A program made the position numbers and the translations under genes. This document shows, piece after piece, positions 14,994 to 23,695 of a DNA stretch of 64,000 nucleotides. The DNA comes from Hymenobacter guriensis (lineage in GTDB: Bacteria; Bacteroidota; Bacteroidia; Cytophagales; Hymenobacteraceae): NCBI RefSeq assembly GCF_015773195.1, contig NZ_JADWYK010000003.1, positions 248,001 to 312,000 on the forward strand, in the 5' to 3' direction. The notes under the pieces were generated by a model that ran no database searches, was not told the DNA's origin, and saw nothing but the letters and a program-made list of their open reading frames with translations. Positions within the stretch are counted from its first letter, which is position 1; each line of letters starts with the position of its first letter.

Positions 14994-16781
14994 ATGGAAG
15001 TAACCAACCAACTTGTGAAAGGCGGCGAGTTTATCATCAAGGAAACCGACGCCCAGGATGTATTCACGCCCGCCGATTTTTCGGAGGAGCAGAACATGAT
15101 GCACCAGACTGCTCTGGACTTCGTGGATAAGGAAGTAATGCCCCTGCTGGACCGCCTCGATAATCACGAGGAAGGCCTTATGCGTGGCCTGATGGAAAAG
15201 GCTGGCGAGCTGGGTTTGTTTGGGGTGAGCATTCCCGAGCAGTACGGCGGGTTGGACATGGACTTCCCCACGTCGCTGCGCGTGACCGAGGGCGTGGGTG
15301 GTGGTCACTCGTTCCCGGTAGCTTTCGCGGCCCACACGGGCATTGCCATGCTGCCCATTCTGTACTTCGGCAATGAGGAGCAAAAGGCCAAGTACCTGCC
15401 CGGCCTTACCAATGGTCAGCTGATGGGGGCTTACTGCCTAACCGAGCCTGGCTCCGGTTCCGACGCCCTGGGCGCCAAAACCAAGGCTATGCCTACCGAG
15501 GACGGCGAGCATTATGTGCTCAACGGCCAGAAAATGTGGATTACCAACGGCGGCTTCGCTGACGTATTCATCGTGTTTGCCCAGGTGGATGGTGACAAGT
15601 TCACCGGCTTCATCGTGGAGAAAAACACGCCCGGTCTGAGCCTCGGCAACGAGGAGCACAAGATGGGCATCAAGGGCTCCTCCACGCGCCAGGTCTTCCT
15701 GTCCGACGTGAAAGTACCGAAGTCGGCGGTGCTGGGCGAAATTGGCAAAGGCCACCTCATTGCCTTCAACATCCTGAACATCGGTCGCATCAAGCTGGCC
15801 GCCGCTTGCTTAGGAGCTACCAAAATGGCTGCCACGCTGAGCGTGAAATACGCCAACGAGCGGGTGCAGTTCAAGCTGCCCATCAGCAAGTTCGGTGCTA
15901 TCAAGTATAAGCTGGCTCAGCAGGCTGTGCGCATCTACGCCGTGGAATCGGCTATCTACCGCGCTGGCATGGACATCTACCGCATGGAGCAGGAATTGCT
16001 CAGCAAAGGCCAGAGCCACAACGAAGCCCTACTGGGAGCCGCCCGCGAGTTTGCCGTGGAGTGCGCCATCCTGAAAGTAGAAGGCTCGGAAGTGCTGGAC
16101 TACGTGGTGGATGAAGGCGTGCAAATCTACGGCGGTTACGGCTTCTCAGCCGACTACCCCATGGACCGCGCCTACCGGGATTCGCGCATCAATCGTATCT
16201 TCGAAGGCACCAACGAAATCAACCGCATGCTGGCCGTCGACATGATCCTGAAGAAGGCCATGAAGGGCGAACTGGACCTGATGGGCCCGGCCCAGGCCGT
16301 GCAACAGGAGCTGATGGCCATTCCAGACTTCAACCTGGAGGAAGAAACCGGCCTGTTTGCTGCTGAAAAGAAAACCATTGCTAAGCTGAAGAAGGCCATT
16401 CTGATGGTAGCTGGTACGGCCGTGCAGAAGTACATGAACTCGCTCGCCAAAGAGCAGGAAGTACTGATGAACATTGCCGACATGGCCATCAAGGTTTACA
16501 CTGCCGAAAGCACCCTGCTGCGCGTGGAGAAGGAAGCCGCTACCAAAGGTGAAGAAGCCGTTTCGACGCAGATCGACATTGCTCGTGTGTACCTCTATGA
16601 CACCGTAGACCAAGTAAACAAGTTTGGCAAAGACGCCATCGGCACCATGACTGAGGGCGACGAGCAGCGTCTGCTGGCCATGGGCCTGAAGCGCTTTACC
16701 AAAGCCGACCTCTACAACGCCAAGGAGGCGCGTCGGCGCATTGCTGACCACATGATTGCGGCCAACGAGTACACCTACTAA
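14994..16781 (+). CDS. Acyl-CoA dehydrogenase (long/very-long-chain type)
   Basis: FAD enzyme that introduces the 2,3 double bond into acyl-CoA, the first oxidation step. The FAD-binding stretch AYCLTEPGSGSDA is near residue 146 and WITNGGFADVF near 182. The catalytic-base segment IYGGYGFSADYPMDRAYRDS is near 378 and FEGTNEINRML near 403. The 595-residue length with a roughly 160-residue C-terminal helical extension is like the VLCAD class. It is a separate transcript with its own candidate promoter/operator, so the MarR protein may control it independently. Electron-transfer flavoprotein genes are not in this window. Confidence 0.94.
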   Translation: MEVTNQLVKGGEFIIKETDAQDVFTPADFSEEQNMMHQTALDFVDKEVMPLLDRLDNHEEGLMRGLMEKAGELGLFGVSIPEQYGGLDMDFPTSLRVTEGVGGGHSFPVAFAAHTGIAMLPILYFGNEEQKAKYLPGLTNGQLMGAYCLTEPGSGSDALGAKTKAMPTEDGEHYVLNGQKMWITNGGFADVFIVFAQVDGDKFTGFIVEKNTPGLSLGNEEHKMGIKGSSTRQVFLSDVKVPKSAVLGEIGKGHLIAFNILNIGRIKLAAACLGATKMAATLSVKYANERVQFKLPISKFGAIKYKLAQQAVRIYAVESAIYRAGMDIYRMEQELLSKGQSHNEALLGAAREFAVECAILKVEGSEVLDYVVDEGVQIYGGYGFSADYPMDRAYRDSRINRIFEGTNEINRMLAVDMILKKAMKGELDLMGPAQAVQQELMAIPDFNLEEETGLFAAEKKTIAKLKKAILMVAGTAVQKYMNSLAKEQEVLMNIADMAIKVYTAESTLLRVEKEAATKGEEAVSTQIDIARVYLYDTVDQVNKFGKDAIGTMTEGDEQRLLAMGLKRFTKADLYNAKEARRRIADHMIAANEYTY

Positions 16782-16895
16782 ACCACGTATTCGCGCGGAT
16801 TTTGTGGACGATTAAACCAAACAAGAAGGCCTCGTTTTCACGAGGCCTTCTTGTTTGGTTTAATCGTCCACAAAATCCGCGCGGATCCGTGGTTT
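16781..16895. repeat. 115-bp near-perfect palindrome, probable two-way terminator
   Basis: Two arms of 55 bases pair at about 53 positions around a five-base loop. The inner stem AGAAGGCCTCG-TTTTCA-CGAGG forms the tip, and the outer part contains GCGCGGATTTTGTGG. It starts at the last base of the acyl-CoA dehydrogenase stop codon and overlaps the last bases of the convergent gene. It would end transcription from both sides and resembles dispersed GCGGAT repeats. Confidence 0.9.
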
Positions 16896-18348
16896 ACTTT
16901 ATCACAATCTTATTCAGCATCAGGGCCGCCGACTTCTTGTTGGGGCGGCTCACCCCGATGATAGTTTTGGCATCGAGCCAGGTGGTAAAATCTTTCACGT
17001 AAGCCAGGCTTTGGTCCGAGGCTACGTTCAGTCCCAACTTCTTTGGCTCCGTGACCACCCCGGTGCGGGCATTTACCCGGCGTAGGTAGAGGTCTGACTT
17101 ATTCTTGAGCTTCTCCTGGGTGACAATCTGCAACTCATTGCCAAAAGCAGCTACCCGGTAACCTATACCGGCGAAACCCTCGGCGGGTGACGCAACCTGG
17201 TCCTTGGCGATGATGCTGTGCCAGGTGGGTGTCTGGAACTGGTTGTAGCCAAACAAGTGCAGCTCGCGGGCGTGAGTAGGGGAGTTGTCGCCGCCTTCTT
17301 CGTACTTCTTCTCGGCCATGACCACCAAGGCACTATCGGGGGTGAAGACGATGTCCGACAGATACACGTCCTCAAGGCGCTTGGCGTTGGTTTGGCTGGC
17401 CTTGTTTACCTCGGCCAGGTATTCGGGCGTGAAGCGGAACTCAGGGGCAAATTTCAAGTCGCCGCCCTGGGTGGGGTCGAACTTGATGAGCTTGAGGCTG
17501 TAGTACTGGCCGGTTTCGCGTTCCGTGCAGATAGCCGCGCCAAAGATGACGCCGTTTGGCTGCATCGTGAACTTGGTATCGAACACGTTTACCACCTTGC
17601 CACCGAACGTACCACCAACGGCCACGGCCATTACCTGCACATCGTTGGAATCGAGGCGGTAGCGGCGTACAGCTATTTTCTTCATTCCGTCGCTTACCAG
17701 CGTCACATACTGGGTGCCGTCGTTGGCCACGTGCACTGCCGGCGAAAAGAAGTCTCCTAGGTCATGGAAATCGTAAGTGCGGTCCTTGATTTTGGCGAGT
17801 TGCTGATCGTAGAGCGTCGCGCTGATAGCGCGAATCTGCACCCCACGGGTCAGGTAGCGGAAAGCCAGCAGGCGCTTGCCATCGGGCGAAACAGCTATGC
17901 CGGGCCGCCGGTCGCGGGGGGCAGCGTCCATCAGCTTTTTAGCGCCCCCTTTCTGGCCGGTACTCAGCTCTACGGGCACTACGGCCAGGTACTGAGCGGC
18001 GTCATCCTTATGATGGACGACTACCAGGGCCTGGGTTGGATTAGCAGCAAAGGTTTCTATGCTTTCGCCCGTCGCTATGGGAATAGTGGCCGTCCACACC
18101 TTCTTTAGCTCTATATCATACCGCTCAACGGTGTACTCCGAAGCTGACTTGTGGCCTAGCACTACAAAGTCGGTGGTGCCAGGTATGGGCAGCGTTTTGC
18201 GCGGCACCCGCTGGTTGTAGCGGTCGTCGGTTTGCTCCGGCAAGTAGCTGAACGCGGTCTTCTTTACACTCTGGGCAAGCGCGGGTGCTGTTTGCAGAAG
18301 ACCCACCAGAATTAGAGCGGCTCCAATATATTTCAGGATAAAATGCAC
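16894..18348 (-). CDS. Secreted protein, probable beta-propeller-like
   Basis: 484 residues from a GTG start, with a signal peptide (ILKYIGAALILVGLLQTAPALAQ, cleavage after AQ). The mature part has recurring strand-rich blocks typical of WD/YVTN-like propellers, for example PGIAVSPDGKRLLAFRYLTR near residue 150 and FTPDSALVVMAEKKYEEGG near 345. I see no catalytic motif. It carries no T9SS tail; the end is ALMLNKIVIK. It is probably periplasmic or surface-located with unknown function. It converges on acyl-CoA dehydrogenase and has its own promoter region upstream at about 18350-18450. Confidence 0.7.
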   Translation of the reverse strand: MHFILKYIGAALILVGLLQTAPALAQSVKKTAFSYLPEQTDDRYNQRVPRKTLPIPGTTDFVVLGHKSASEYTVERYDIELKKVWTATIPIATGESIETFAANPTQALVVVHHKDDAAQYLAVVPVELSTGQKGGAKKLMDAAPRDRRPGIAVSPDGKRLLAFRYLTRGVQIRAISATLYDQQLAKIKDRTYDFHDLGDFFSPAVHVANDGTQYVTLVSDGMKKIAVRRYRLDSNDVQVMAVAVGGTFGGKVVNVFDTKFTMQPNGVIFGAAICTERETGQYYSLKLIKFDPTQGGDLKFAPEFRFTPEYLAEVNKASQTNAKRLEDVYLSDIVFTPDSALVVMAEKKYEEGGDNSPTHARELHLFGYNQFQTPTWHSIIAKDQVASPAEGFAGIGYRVAAFGNELQIVTQEKLKNKSDLYLRRVNARTGVVTEPKKLGLNVASDQSLAYVKDFTTWLDAKTIIGVSRPNKKSAALMLNKIVIK

Positions 18349-18719
18349 GGAAGGAGTGAGTTAGCGGGAAAAAGGGAAAAAACCGGAAAAAAGTCCTGTT
18401 CAAAGGTATCAACTCTGGCCTTACTACCGTAAACGACCCGGCTTATCGTAGTAAGCTACAGTTTGCAGAAAAAAAGTTCATTCTTTCATAATGCCGCTTT
18501 GAAGGTCTTTATGCTGCAAATCAGCTTACTTTGCCTTGTGTTTTTGCCTGTTTTTGTATAATTGCCATAATCATGTAGATAAAATCTACCTCAGATTGTG
18601 TAAGTTGTATAACCTCCTCCGCGCTACTCCGCCAACCCGAACACCAATTTACTAAGGAGCCAATGAGTTTTGGCTCAATTTTTGCACAAAAGCCGCCACA
18701 CAACCGTGGTACTGTTACT
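18349..18719. other. Intergenic region, 371 bp, divergent promoters
   Basis: It lies between the divergent secreted-protein gene and the small exported-peptide gene. It is AT-rich and contains TACTTTG near 18527, close to the Bacteroidetes -7 box, facing the plus-strand gene. No small RNA, tRNA or gene is supported. A minus-strand open frame of 97 codons (18814-18521) has no coding features. Confidence 0.4.
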
Positions 18720-18941
18720 ATGAAGTTTTTACTTAAGACCTTTCTCCTTTTCGTACTTATTGTTGCTGGCCGTTTCGTAAGAACATCAGAACAGCCCGTG
18801 ACGGCTGTTCGCAAGCCTCAGCCGGTAGCCCAGGCGCTGCCGTTTCTGGTGCAGCAGGTAAGTACCCACCCCAACGGCATCCGACAGGTACCGGGAGCGG
18901 CGCCTATAGCCACCACCTCAGCGGTAATGAGCATCGAGTAA
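18720..18941 (+). CDS. Small exported protein (73 aa)
   Basis: Starts MKFLLKTFLLFVLIVAGRFV, a clear signal sequence or membrane anchor, followed by a Pro/Val/Gln-rich 50-residue tail without Cys or a known domain. The ATG at 18720 is chosen because 19 upstream in-frame codons look like leader DNA. A terminator follows directly. Function unknown; being so short, the call rests mainly on the signal sequence and terminator. Confidence 0.55.
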   Translation: MKFLLKTFLLFVLIVAGRFVRTSEQPVTAVRKPQPVAQALPFLVQQVSTHPNGIRQVPGAAPIATTSAVMSIE

Positions 18942-18948
18942 AAGCAAT

Positions 18949-18974
18949 AAGCGGACAGTTGTTCCGCTTTTTTT
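18949..18974 (+). terminator. Rho-independent terminator
   Basis: AAGCGGA pairs with TCCGCTT, followed by seven or more T. It lies in the short gap before the convergent recG gene. Confidence 0.85.
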
Positions 18975-18998
18975 ATGCCTATTCAGCTATATAGGTAT

Positions 18999-21098
18999 CT
19001 AGCTGATGCGGCTCCAATTGACGGCGGTAGCCGGCAGACTCTCGATATGACGCCGGATGGGCTGGTTGTCGGGCTTGGCTAGTTCGGGGTCTTCGAGCAG
19101 GAGCTGTTGCGCTGCGGCGCGGCTTTCCGTCAGGATACGACCGTCTTTGGCTAAGTCGGCAATGAGCAGATCCAGCACGCCGCTTTGCTGCGTGCCCATC
19201 AGGTCGCCGGGGCCGCGCAGCTTCAGGTCGATGTCGGCAATTTCGAAGCCGTTATTGGTGCGCACCATCGTCTCGATGCGGGTACGGGAGTCTTTGCTGA
19301 GCTTGTAGCCGCTCATCAGAATGCAGTAGCTCTGCTCGGCACCCCGGCCTACACGACCGCGCAGCTGGTGCAGCTGCGAGAGGCCAAACCGCTCGGTGCT
19401 TTCAATCACCATTACCGACGCATTGGGCACATTCACTCCCACTTCGATAACGGTAGTAGCAACCATAATCTGGGTTTTGCGCTCAATAAAGCGCTGCATC
19501 TCGGCATCTTTCTCGCCGGACGTCATGCGGCCGTGTACAATGCTGATCTGGAACTCCGGAAAAGCGCGGGCAATGCTTTCGTACCCATCCATGAGGTCCT
19601 TGTAGTCGGCCATGGCTTCGCTTTCTTCGATGAGCGGGTACACGATGTAGACCTGCCGGCCCAAGTTGATCTGGTCGCGCAGAAACTGAAACACTTTCAG
19701 GCGGTTGGAGTCGAAGCGGTGCACCGTAACGATGGGCTTGCGGCCGGCCGGCAGCTCGTCGATGACGGACACATCCAGGTCACCGTAGAGCGTCATGGCC
19801 AGGGTGCGCGGGATGGGCGTGGCCGTCATTACCAGCACGTGCGGAATAACGTGTGGATTTTTCTGCCAGAGCTTGGAGCGCTGGGCCACGCCGAATCGGT
19901 GCTGCTCGTCCATGATGGTAAGGCCGAGGTTGCGGAACTGCACCACATCTTCGAGCAGGGCATGGGTGCCCACCAGCATGTGCATTTCGCCGGAGCGCAG
20001 CTGCTCGTGCAACACGCGGCGCGCGGCCGTGCGGGTTGAGCCCGTAAGCAGGCCAATCTTCAGCCCCAGCAGGTCGGCATACTGCTTCAGGCCCACATAA
20101 TGTTGGTCAGCCAGAATTTCGGTGGGCGCCATCAGGCAGCTCTGGGCACCATTGTCGGCCGCCATGAGCATGCTGATGAAGGCCACAATGGTCTTGCCCG
20201 ACCCTACGTCGCCCTGGAGTAGGCGGTTCATTTGCTTGCCCGAGCAGAAGTCCTTGTAGATGTCGTGAATAACGCGCTTCTGGGCCCCGGTGAGGTCGAA
20301 GGGCATCACGTTCTTGTAGAAGTGTACCAGGGAAGGCACTTCCCGGAATATCTGCCCGGCCAGCTCTACCTTCCGCTGGTCGCGCTGGCGCAGCAGCTTA
20401 AGCTGCACGTAAAACAGCTCCTCAAACTTCAGCCGGAAGCGCGCGGCCTGCAGCAACTCAGTGCTCTGCGGAAAGTGAATCTGCTGGAGCGCCGTGGCTT
20501 TGTCCATCAGCCCATATTGCCGGATCAGGTCGGTCGACAGCGTTTCGTTTACCTGCGGCAGCGCAATCTTCAGCAAGTCGGCCACCATGCGGGCAATGGC
20601 CTTGCTGTCGACGCGGTGGTAGTTCTTGAGCTTCTCGGTGGTATTGTAGACGGGCTGCAAAAAGCTCTGGCCAGGCTTCTGCTCGGTTACTTCCTCCAAC
20701 TCAGGGTGAGCCATCTGCGGCCGCCCGTTGAACATGGTGGGTTTGCCAAAGACAATGTATTCCTGGTGGTTCTTGATGATTTTCTCCAGGTAGTTTACCC
20801 CTTTAAACCACACGACTTCCATTTCCCCGCTAGCATCGGCTATTTTGGCTACCATGCGCTTTTTGGGGCCTTCGCCTAGCACTTCGCGGTTGCGCAAAAT
20901 GCCTTTTATCTGCACGTAGGGCAGATCGTCGTGCAGGTCGCAGATGTTGTAGAACTGCGTGCGGTCGAGGTAGCGGAAAGGGTAGCGCTGGATCAGGTCC
21001 CCGTACGTGAACAGTCCCAGCTCTTTTTGCAGCAGCTGAGCCCGTTGCAGGCCCACACCGCGCAGATATTCAATCTTGGTCTGAAAGAAAGTACTCAA
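18999..21098 (-). CDS. recG: ATP-dependent DNA helicase RecG
   Basis: Remodels stalled replication forks and branched DNA. The N-terminal wedge/OB domain covers about residues 40-200. The helicase core follows: Walker A GDVGSGKTIVAF near 292, the DEQH-type box MDEQHRFG near 393, TATPIPRTLAMTLYGD near 420, and motif VI QLHQLRGRVGRG near 595. From a TTG at 21098 the protein is 699 residues, the family length, starting STFFQTKIEYLRGVG. An extension to 21164 would run through the inverted repeat at 21107-21188 and is rejected. It lies downstream of gldD, same strand. Confidence 0.93.
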   Translation of the reverse strand: MSTFFQTKIEYLRGVGLQRAQLLQKELGLFTYGDLIQRYPFRYLDRTQFYNICDLHDDLPYVQIKGILRNREVLGEGPKKRMVAKIADASGEMEVVWFKGVNYLEKIIKNHQEYIVFGKPTMFNGRPQMAHPELEEVTEQKPGQSFLQPVYNTTEKLKNYHRVDSKAIARMVADLLKIALPQVNETLSTDLIRQYGLMDKATALQQIHFPQSTELLQAARFRLKFEELFYVQLKLLRQRDQRKVELAGQIFREVPSLVHFYKNVMPFDLTGAQKRVIHDIYKDFCSGKQMNRLLQGDVGSGKTIVAFISMLMAADNGAQSCLMAPTEILADQHYVGLKQYADLLGLKIGLLTGSTRTAARRVLHEQLRSGEMHMLVGTHALLEDVVQFRNLGLTIMDEQHRFGVAQRSKLWQKNPHVIPHVLVMTATPIPRTLAMTLYGDLDVSVIDELPAGRKPIVTVHRFDSNRLKVFQFLRDQINLGRQVYIVYPLIEESEAMADYKDLMDGYESIARAFPEFQISIVHGRMTSGEKDAEMQRFIERKTQIMVATTVIEVGVNVPNASVMVIESTERFGLSQLHQLRGRVGRGAEQSYCILMSGYKLSKDSRTRIETMVRTNNGFEIADIDLKLRGPGDLMGTQQSGVLDLLIADLAKDGRILTESRAAAQQLLLEDPELAKPDNQPIRRHIESLPATAVNWSRIS

Positions 21099-21106
21099 GG
21101 AATAAA

Positions 21107-21188
21107 TGGTTGAATAGCCAGATGGCTGAATGGTCGGCTGCGGAGAGGTGTGATCAACAGCCAACTATTCAGCCATTCAACAATTTGA
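21107..21188. repeat. Imperfect inverted repeat (GTTGAATAG type)
   Basis: GGTTGAATAGCCAGATGGCT at the left and an inverted GTTGAATGGCTGAATAGTTG at the right face each other across about 20 bases, with one arm shortened. It lies between gldD and recG. The style (two similar short words repeated and inverted) resembles the ends of the four-helix-bundle element, though the sequence differs. A related single arm occurs near 43595-43645. Confidence 0.6.
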
Positions 21189-21189
21189 C

Positions 21190-21783
21190 CTATTGATATT
21201 TCAGCGTATTCAGCAGCCGCACGATGTCCGTCTTCACGTAGTCGATGACCGGGGCGAGGGAGTCGTTGGCGGTGGCAGTGCGGAAGTACAGCGCCCCGCG
21301 GAAGAAGTGCCGGGTGCTGTCGGTGGTGTAAAACTGAAATTGGCTGGGTACTTCACCGCTCAGCTCAAACACCGAAACCCGCACGCCACTGGGTGTTTTC
21401 AGCACGGTTTCATCGATGGCCGACGCCTTGATTTCGTGCTTGCTGGTGAGCTTACGGGCGTCTTCCAGCATCTTGTTGTATAGCTTGGGGTTCTGCTGCA
21501 CGTTGGTGTAGGTAATCTGCACGTTGGCTCGCAACGAGGGGTAGTACACGTTTATCCAGTGCGGTTGCGCCAGGTAGGAGGAGTCCCGCAGGATTTTAGC
21601 GTAGCGCGAGTACTCAAACGTGTACGGGTGGCCCGGTGCCAGCTGCTGGTAGCGGTGCGGCGGCAGGTCGATGCGGTTGTAGCCCTTGGGCTTGGGCGTG
21701 TACTCGGGCGCCGACAAGCAGCCAGCCAGCATCAGCGTGAGGCCGGCAATCAACGCAGCCCGGAAAAAGGAGAAAACAGACAT
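21190..21783 (-). CDS. gldD: Gliding motility lipoprotein GldD
   Basis: 197 residues with a lipoprotein signal, acceptor Cys in LTLMLAGCLS at residue 22, followed by PKPKGYNRIDLPPHRYQQL, the GldD hallmark, then PYTFEYSRYAKI and the conserved INVYYPSLRANVQITYTNVQ and FRGALYFRTATANDSLAP. GldD is required for gliding and T9SS function in Flavobacterium johnsoniae and is anchored at the cell envelope. In that genus the order is ssb-gldE-gldD; here gldE is absent from the 110-base gap to ssb. A terminator-like hairpin after ssb suggests a separate transcript. Confidence 0.92.
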   Translation of the reverse strand: MSVFSFFRAALIAGLTLMLAGCLSAPEYTPKPKGYNRIDLPPHRYQQLAPGHPYTFEYSRYAKILRDSSYLAQPHWINVYYPSLRANVQITYTNVQQNPKLYNKMLEDARKLTSKHEIKASAIDETVLKTPSGVRVSVFELSGEVPSQFQFYTTDSTRHFFRGALYFRTATANDSLAPVIDYVKTDIVRLLNTLKYQ

Positions 21784-21845
21784 TCAGAAATGCATTTACC
21801 TACCAAAGGTAACCACTGCCGGGCACTGTACCCTATAACGCAAAA

Positions 21846-21869
21846 AGCCCCGGCCACGTGCCAGGGCTC
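21846..21869 (-). terminator. Hairpin after ssb
   Basis: On the minus strand AGCCCTGG and CCGGGGCT form a stem with one mismatch and run into a T-rich tract (TTTTTG), as expected for termination of ssb before gldD. Confidence 0.65.
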
Positions 21870-21893
21870 TATCAGGAAGAAAGAGTGAAAATA

Positions 21894-22322
21894 TTAGAAC
21901 GGCAGCTGGTCCAACTCCGGCTCCTGTCGGAAAGTGACAGGAGCCACGGCAACCGCCTGCTCGGGGGCTGCCGGGCCGTCGGAGCCGGAAGGACGCCCAC
22001 CGAGCATGGTAATTTCATCAGCCACAATTTCGGTGATATAGCGGGTCTGGTTGTCCTTGTCCTGATACTGGCGGGTGCGCAGCTTGCCCTCAATGTACAC
22101 CTGGTGGCCCTTTTTGAGGTACTTCTCCGCCATTTCGGCCAGCCCGCGCCAGGCCGTGATGTTATGCCACTCAGTGCGCTCTACGCGGTTGCCTTGCTTG
22201 TCTTTATAATGGTCGTTGGTGGCCAGCGTGAAGTGGGCTACGCTGGCGCCGCCTTCCAGGTGACGTACTTCCGGGTCTTTGCCCAGGTTGCCAATCAGGA
22301 TTACTTTGTTGATGCCTGCCAT
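21894..22322 (-). CDS. ssb: Single-stranded DNA-binding protein
   Basis: 142-residue SSB. The OB fold is typical: INKVILIGNLGKDPEVRHLE at the start, FTLATNDHYKDKQG, ERTEWHNITAWRGLAEMAEK, KGHQVYIEGKLRTRQYQDKD, then EIVADEITML. A flexible linker with Gly/Ala/Pro and Gln follows and the acidic tip LDQLPF, which recruits partner proteins, is intact. It binds ssDNA in replication and repair. It sits between mutY and gldD, a neighbourhood shared with Flavobacterium. Confidence 0.96.
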   Translation of the reverse strand: MAGINKVILIGNLGKDPEVRHLEGGASVAHFTLATNDHYKDKQGNRVERTEWHNITAWRGLAEMAEKYLKKGHQVYIEGKLRTRQYQDKDNQTRYITEIVADEITMLGGRPSGSDGPAAPEQAVAVAPVTFRQEPELDQLPF

Positions 22323-22423
22323 GTTCTGATCTGTAGAAAGTTAAGAGAGTAAATACAGGAATGCTTTCTGGTATTAAAGATACTATAGCGAAAACAAAAT
22401 ACCAAAGAAATTAGCTTAAAATA

Positions 22424-23503
22424 TCAGCTAAAAAAATTAGTAATTAGCACTGGCTTGGGCAGATTCTCCACTTCGGCCAGCGTGAACGGCTGCAACCCCG
22501 ATGCTGCCAGATGCTCGGCAGCCAGCGGTGCCTGCAGCCACAACGGGTGAAAGCGTGCTTCCAGTTTCTGGTGGCTGAGCACGTGGCGAAACGTGGCGCT
22601 AGGCTCCTCGGCGCGGTTGGGGGCTAGCTGGCCGCCCATCTGTTCCACATGTGCTACTACTGCCGTAGCCGCCACCTCCGAGGAATCAGTTTCCAGCAAG
22701 GCGAAATCGTACAAGCCCTGCCAGATGTCTTTACCGGTACGCTTGCGCATGTACACGGTATCGTTGTGGCGCAGCACCAGGTAGTGAAAGTGGCGCGTGC
22801 GGGTTGCTTTGGCCTTACTTTTCACGGGTAGCTCGTGCACCATGCCGTGCTGAAACGCAAAGCACTGGCTTTGCAGCGGGCAGAACAGGCAGTCAGGCTT
22901 GGCAGGCGTGCACTGCAGGGCCCCGAACTCCATCACTGCCTGGTTGAACTCGGCGGGTTGCCCGGCCGGAATGAGCGTATCGGCCAGCTGCTGGAATATC
23001 TTACGGCTGGCAGGTGCCGCAATATCGGCCGTAAGGCCGAACACCCGCGCCAGCACCCGGTATACGTTCCCATCCAGCACGGCCACCGGCTCATCGTAGG
23101 CAAAGGAGGCAATGGCGGCGGCCGTGTACTGGCCCACGCCGCGCAGCTTCAGCAGTCCGGCGTAGGAGCCCGGAAAACGGCCGTCATATTCCTGCACCAC
23201 CTGCCGGGCCGTGTGGTGCATGTTGCGGGCCCGGGAGTAGTAGCCCAGGCCCTGCCAGTGGCGTAGCACTTCATCCTCCGGCGCGGTGGCCAGATCGTGC
23301 ACGGTAGGGTAAGTGCTGATGAAGTCGAGGTAGTAGGGGAGGCCCTGCTTAACCCGAGTTTGCTGCAGAATTACCTCCGACAGCCAGATGGCGTACGGGT
23401 CGCGGGTATGGCGCCAGGGCAGGTCGCGGCGGTGGCGTGGGTACCACCCCAACAGGGCATTAGCAAAAAAGGACGAAGGCGGTAGAGAAGTGGATACAGA
23501 CAA
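22424..23503 (-). CDS. mutY: A/G-specific adenine glycosylase MutY
   Basis: Removes adenine mispaired with 8-oxoguanine. The catalytic Glu lies in the helix IWLSEVILQQTRV near residue 37, the helix-hairpin-helix in LRGVGQYTAAAIASFAY with catalytic Asp in VLDGNVYRV near 135, and the 4Fe-4S loop is C-x6-C-x2-C-x5-C (CTPAKPDCLFCPLQSQC). The C-terminal NUDIX-like domain that recognises oxoG begins near residue 230. From the TTG at 23503 the protein is 359 residues, typical; a longer frame reaches 23665 but crosses the HU promoter and is rejected. It is divergent from the HU gene. Confidence 0.92.
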   Translation of the reverse strand: MSVSTSLPPSSFFANALLGWYPRHRRDLPWRHTRDPYAIWLSEVILQQTRVKQGLPYYLDFISTYPTVHDLATAPEDEVLRHWQGLGYYSRARNMHHTARQVVQEYDGRFPGSYAGLLKLRGVGQYTAAAIASFAYDEPVAVLDGNVYRVLARVFGLTADIAAPASRKIFQQLADTLIPAGQPAEFNQAVMEFGALQCTPAKPDCLFCPLQSQCFAFQHGMVHELPVKSKAKATRTRHFHYLVLRHNDTVYMRKRTGKDIWQGLYDFALLETDSSEVAATAVVAHVEQMGGQLAPNRAEEPSATFRHVLSHQKLEARFHPLWLQAPLAAEHLAASGLQPFTLAEVENLPKPVLITNFFS

Positions 23504-23563
23504 GAAGTTGAAGCAGAAAGGGTTGTCGGAAAGGCAGATGCCCGAATGGTTTAGGCGAAAACG

Positions 23564-23594
23564 TTTGTAAAACAAAAAAAGGGGACTACCTTTG
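23564..23594 (+). promoter_or_regulatory. Bacteroidetes-type promoter for the HU gene
   Basis: TTTG at 23564-23567 and TACCTTTG at 23587-23594 are separated by 19 bases, matching the -33 (TTTG) and -7 (TAnnTTTG) elements of the Bacteroidetes primary sigma factor. The start of transcription would lie near 23600, giving a leader of about 95 bases. Confidence 0.7.
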
Positions 23595-23695
23595 TGGCCC
23601 CAATTCGTAAGCGAACCGCCTATCGGGCAAAGGCTTACGTTTGGCTCCGGGGAATCAGACCCCAATTTTTTTCACCCCATAGTACACTTACCAGC

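Noticed and set aside
18521-18814. 97-codon minus-strand frame opposite the small exported protein gene
   Set aside because: The plus-strand gene has a signal peptide and terminator, while this frame has none and spans promoter-like DNA.
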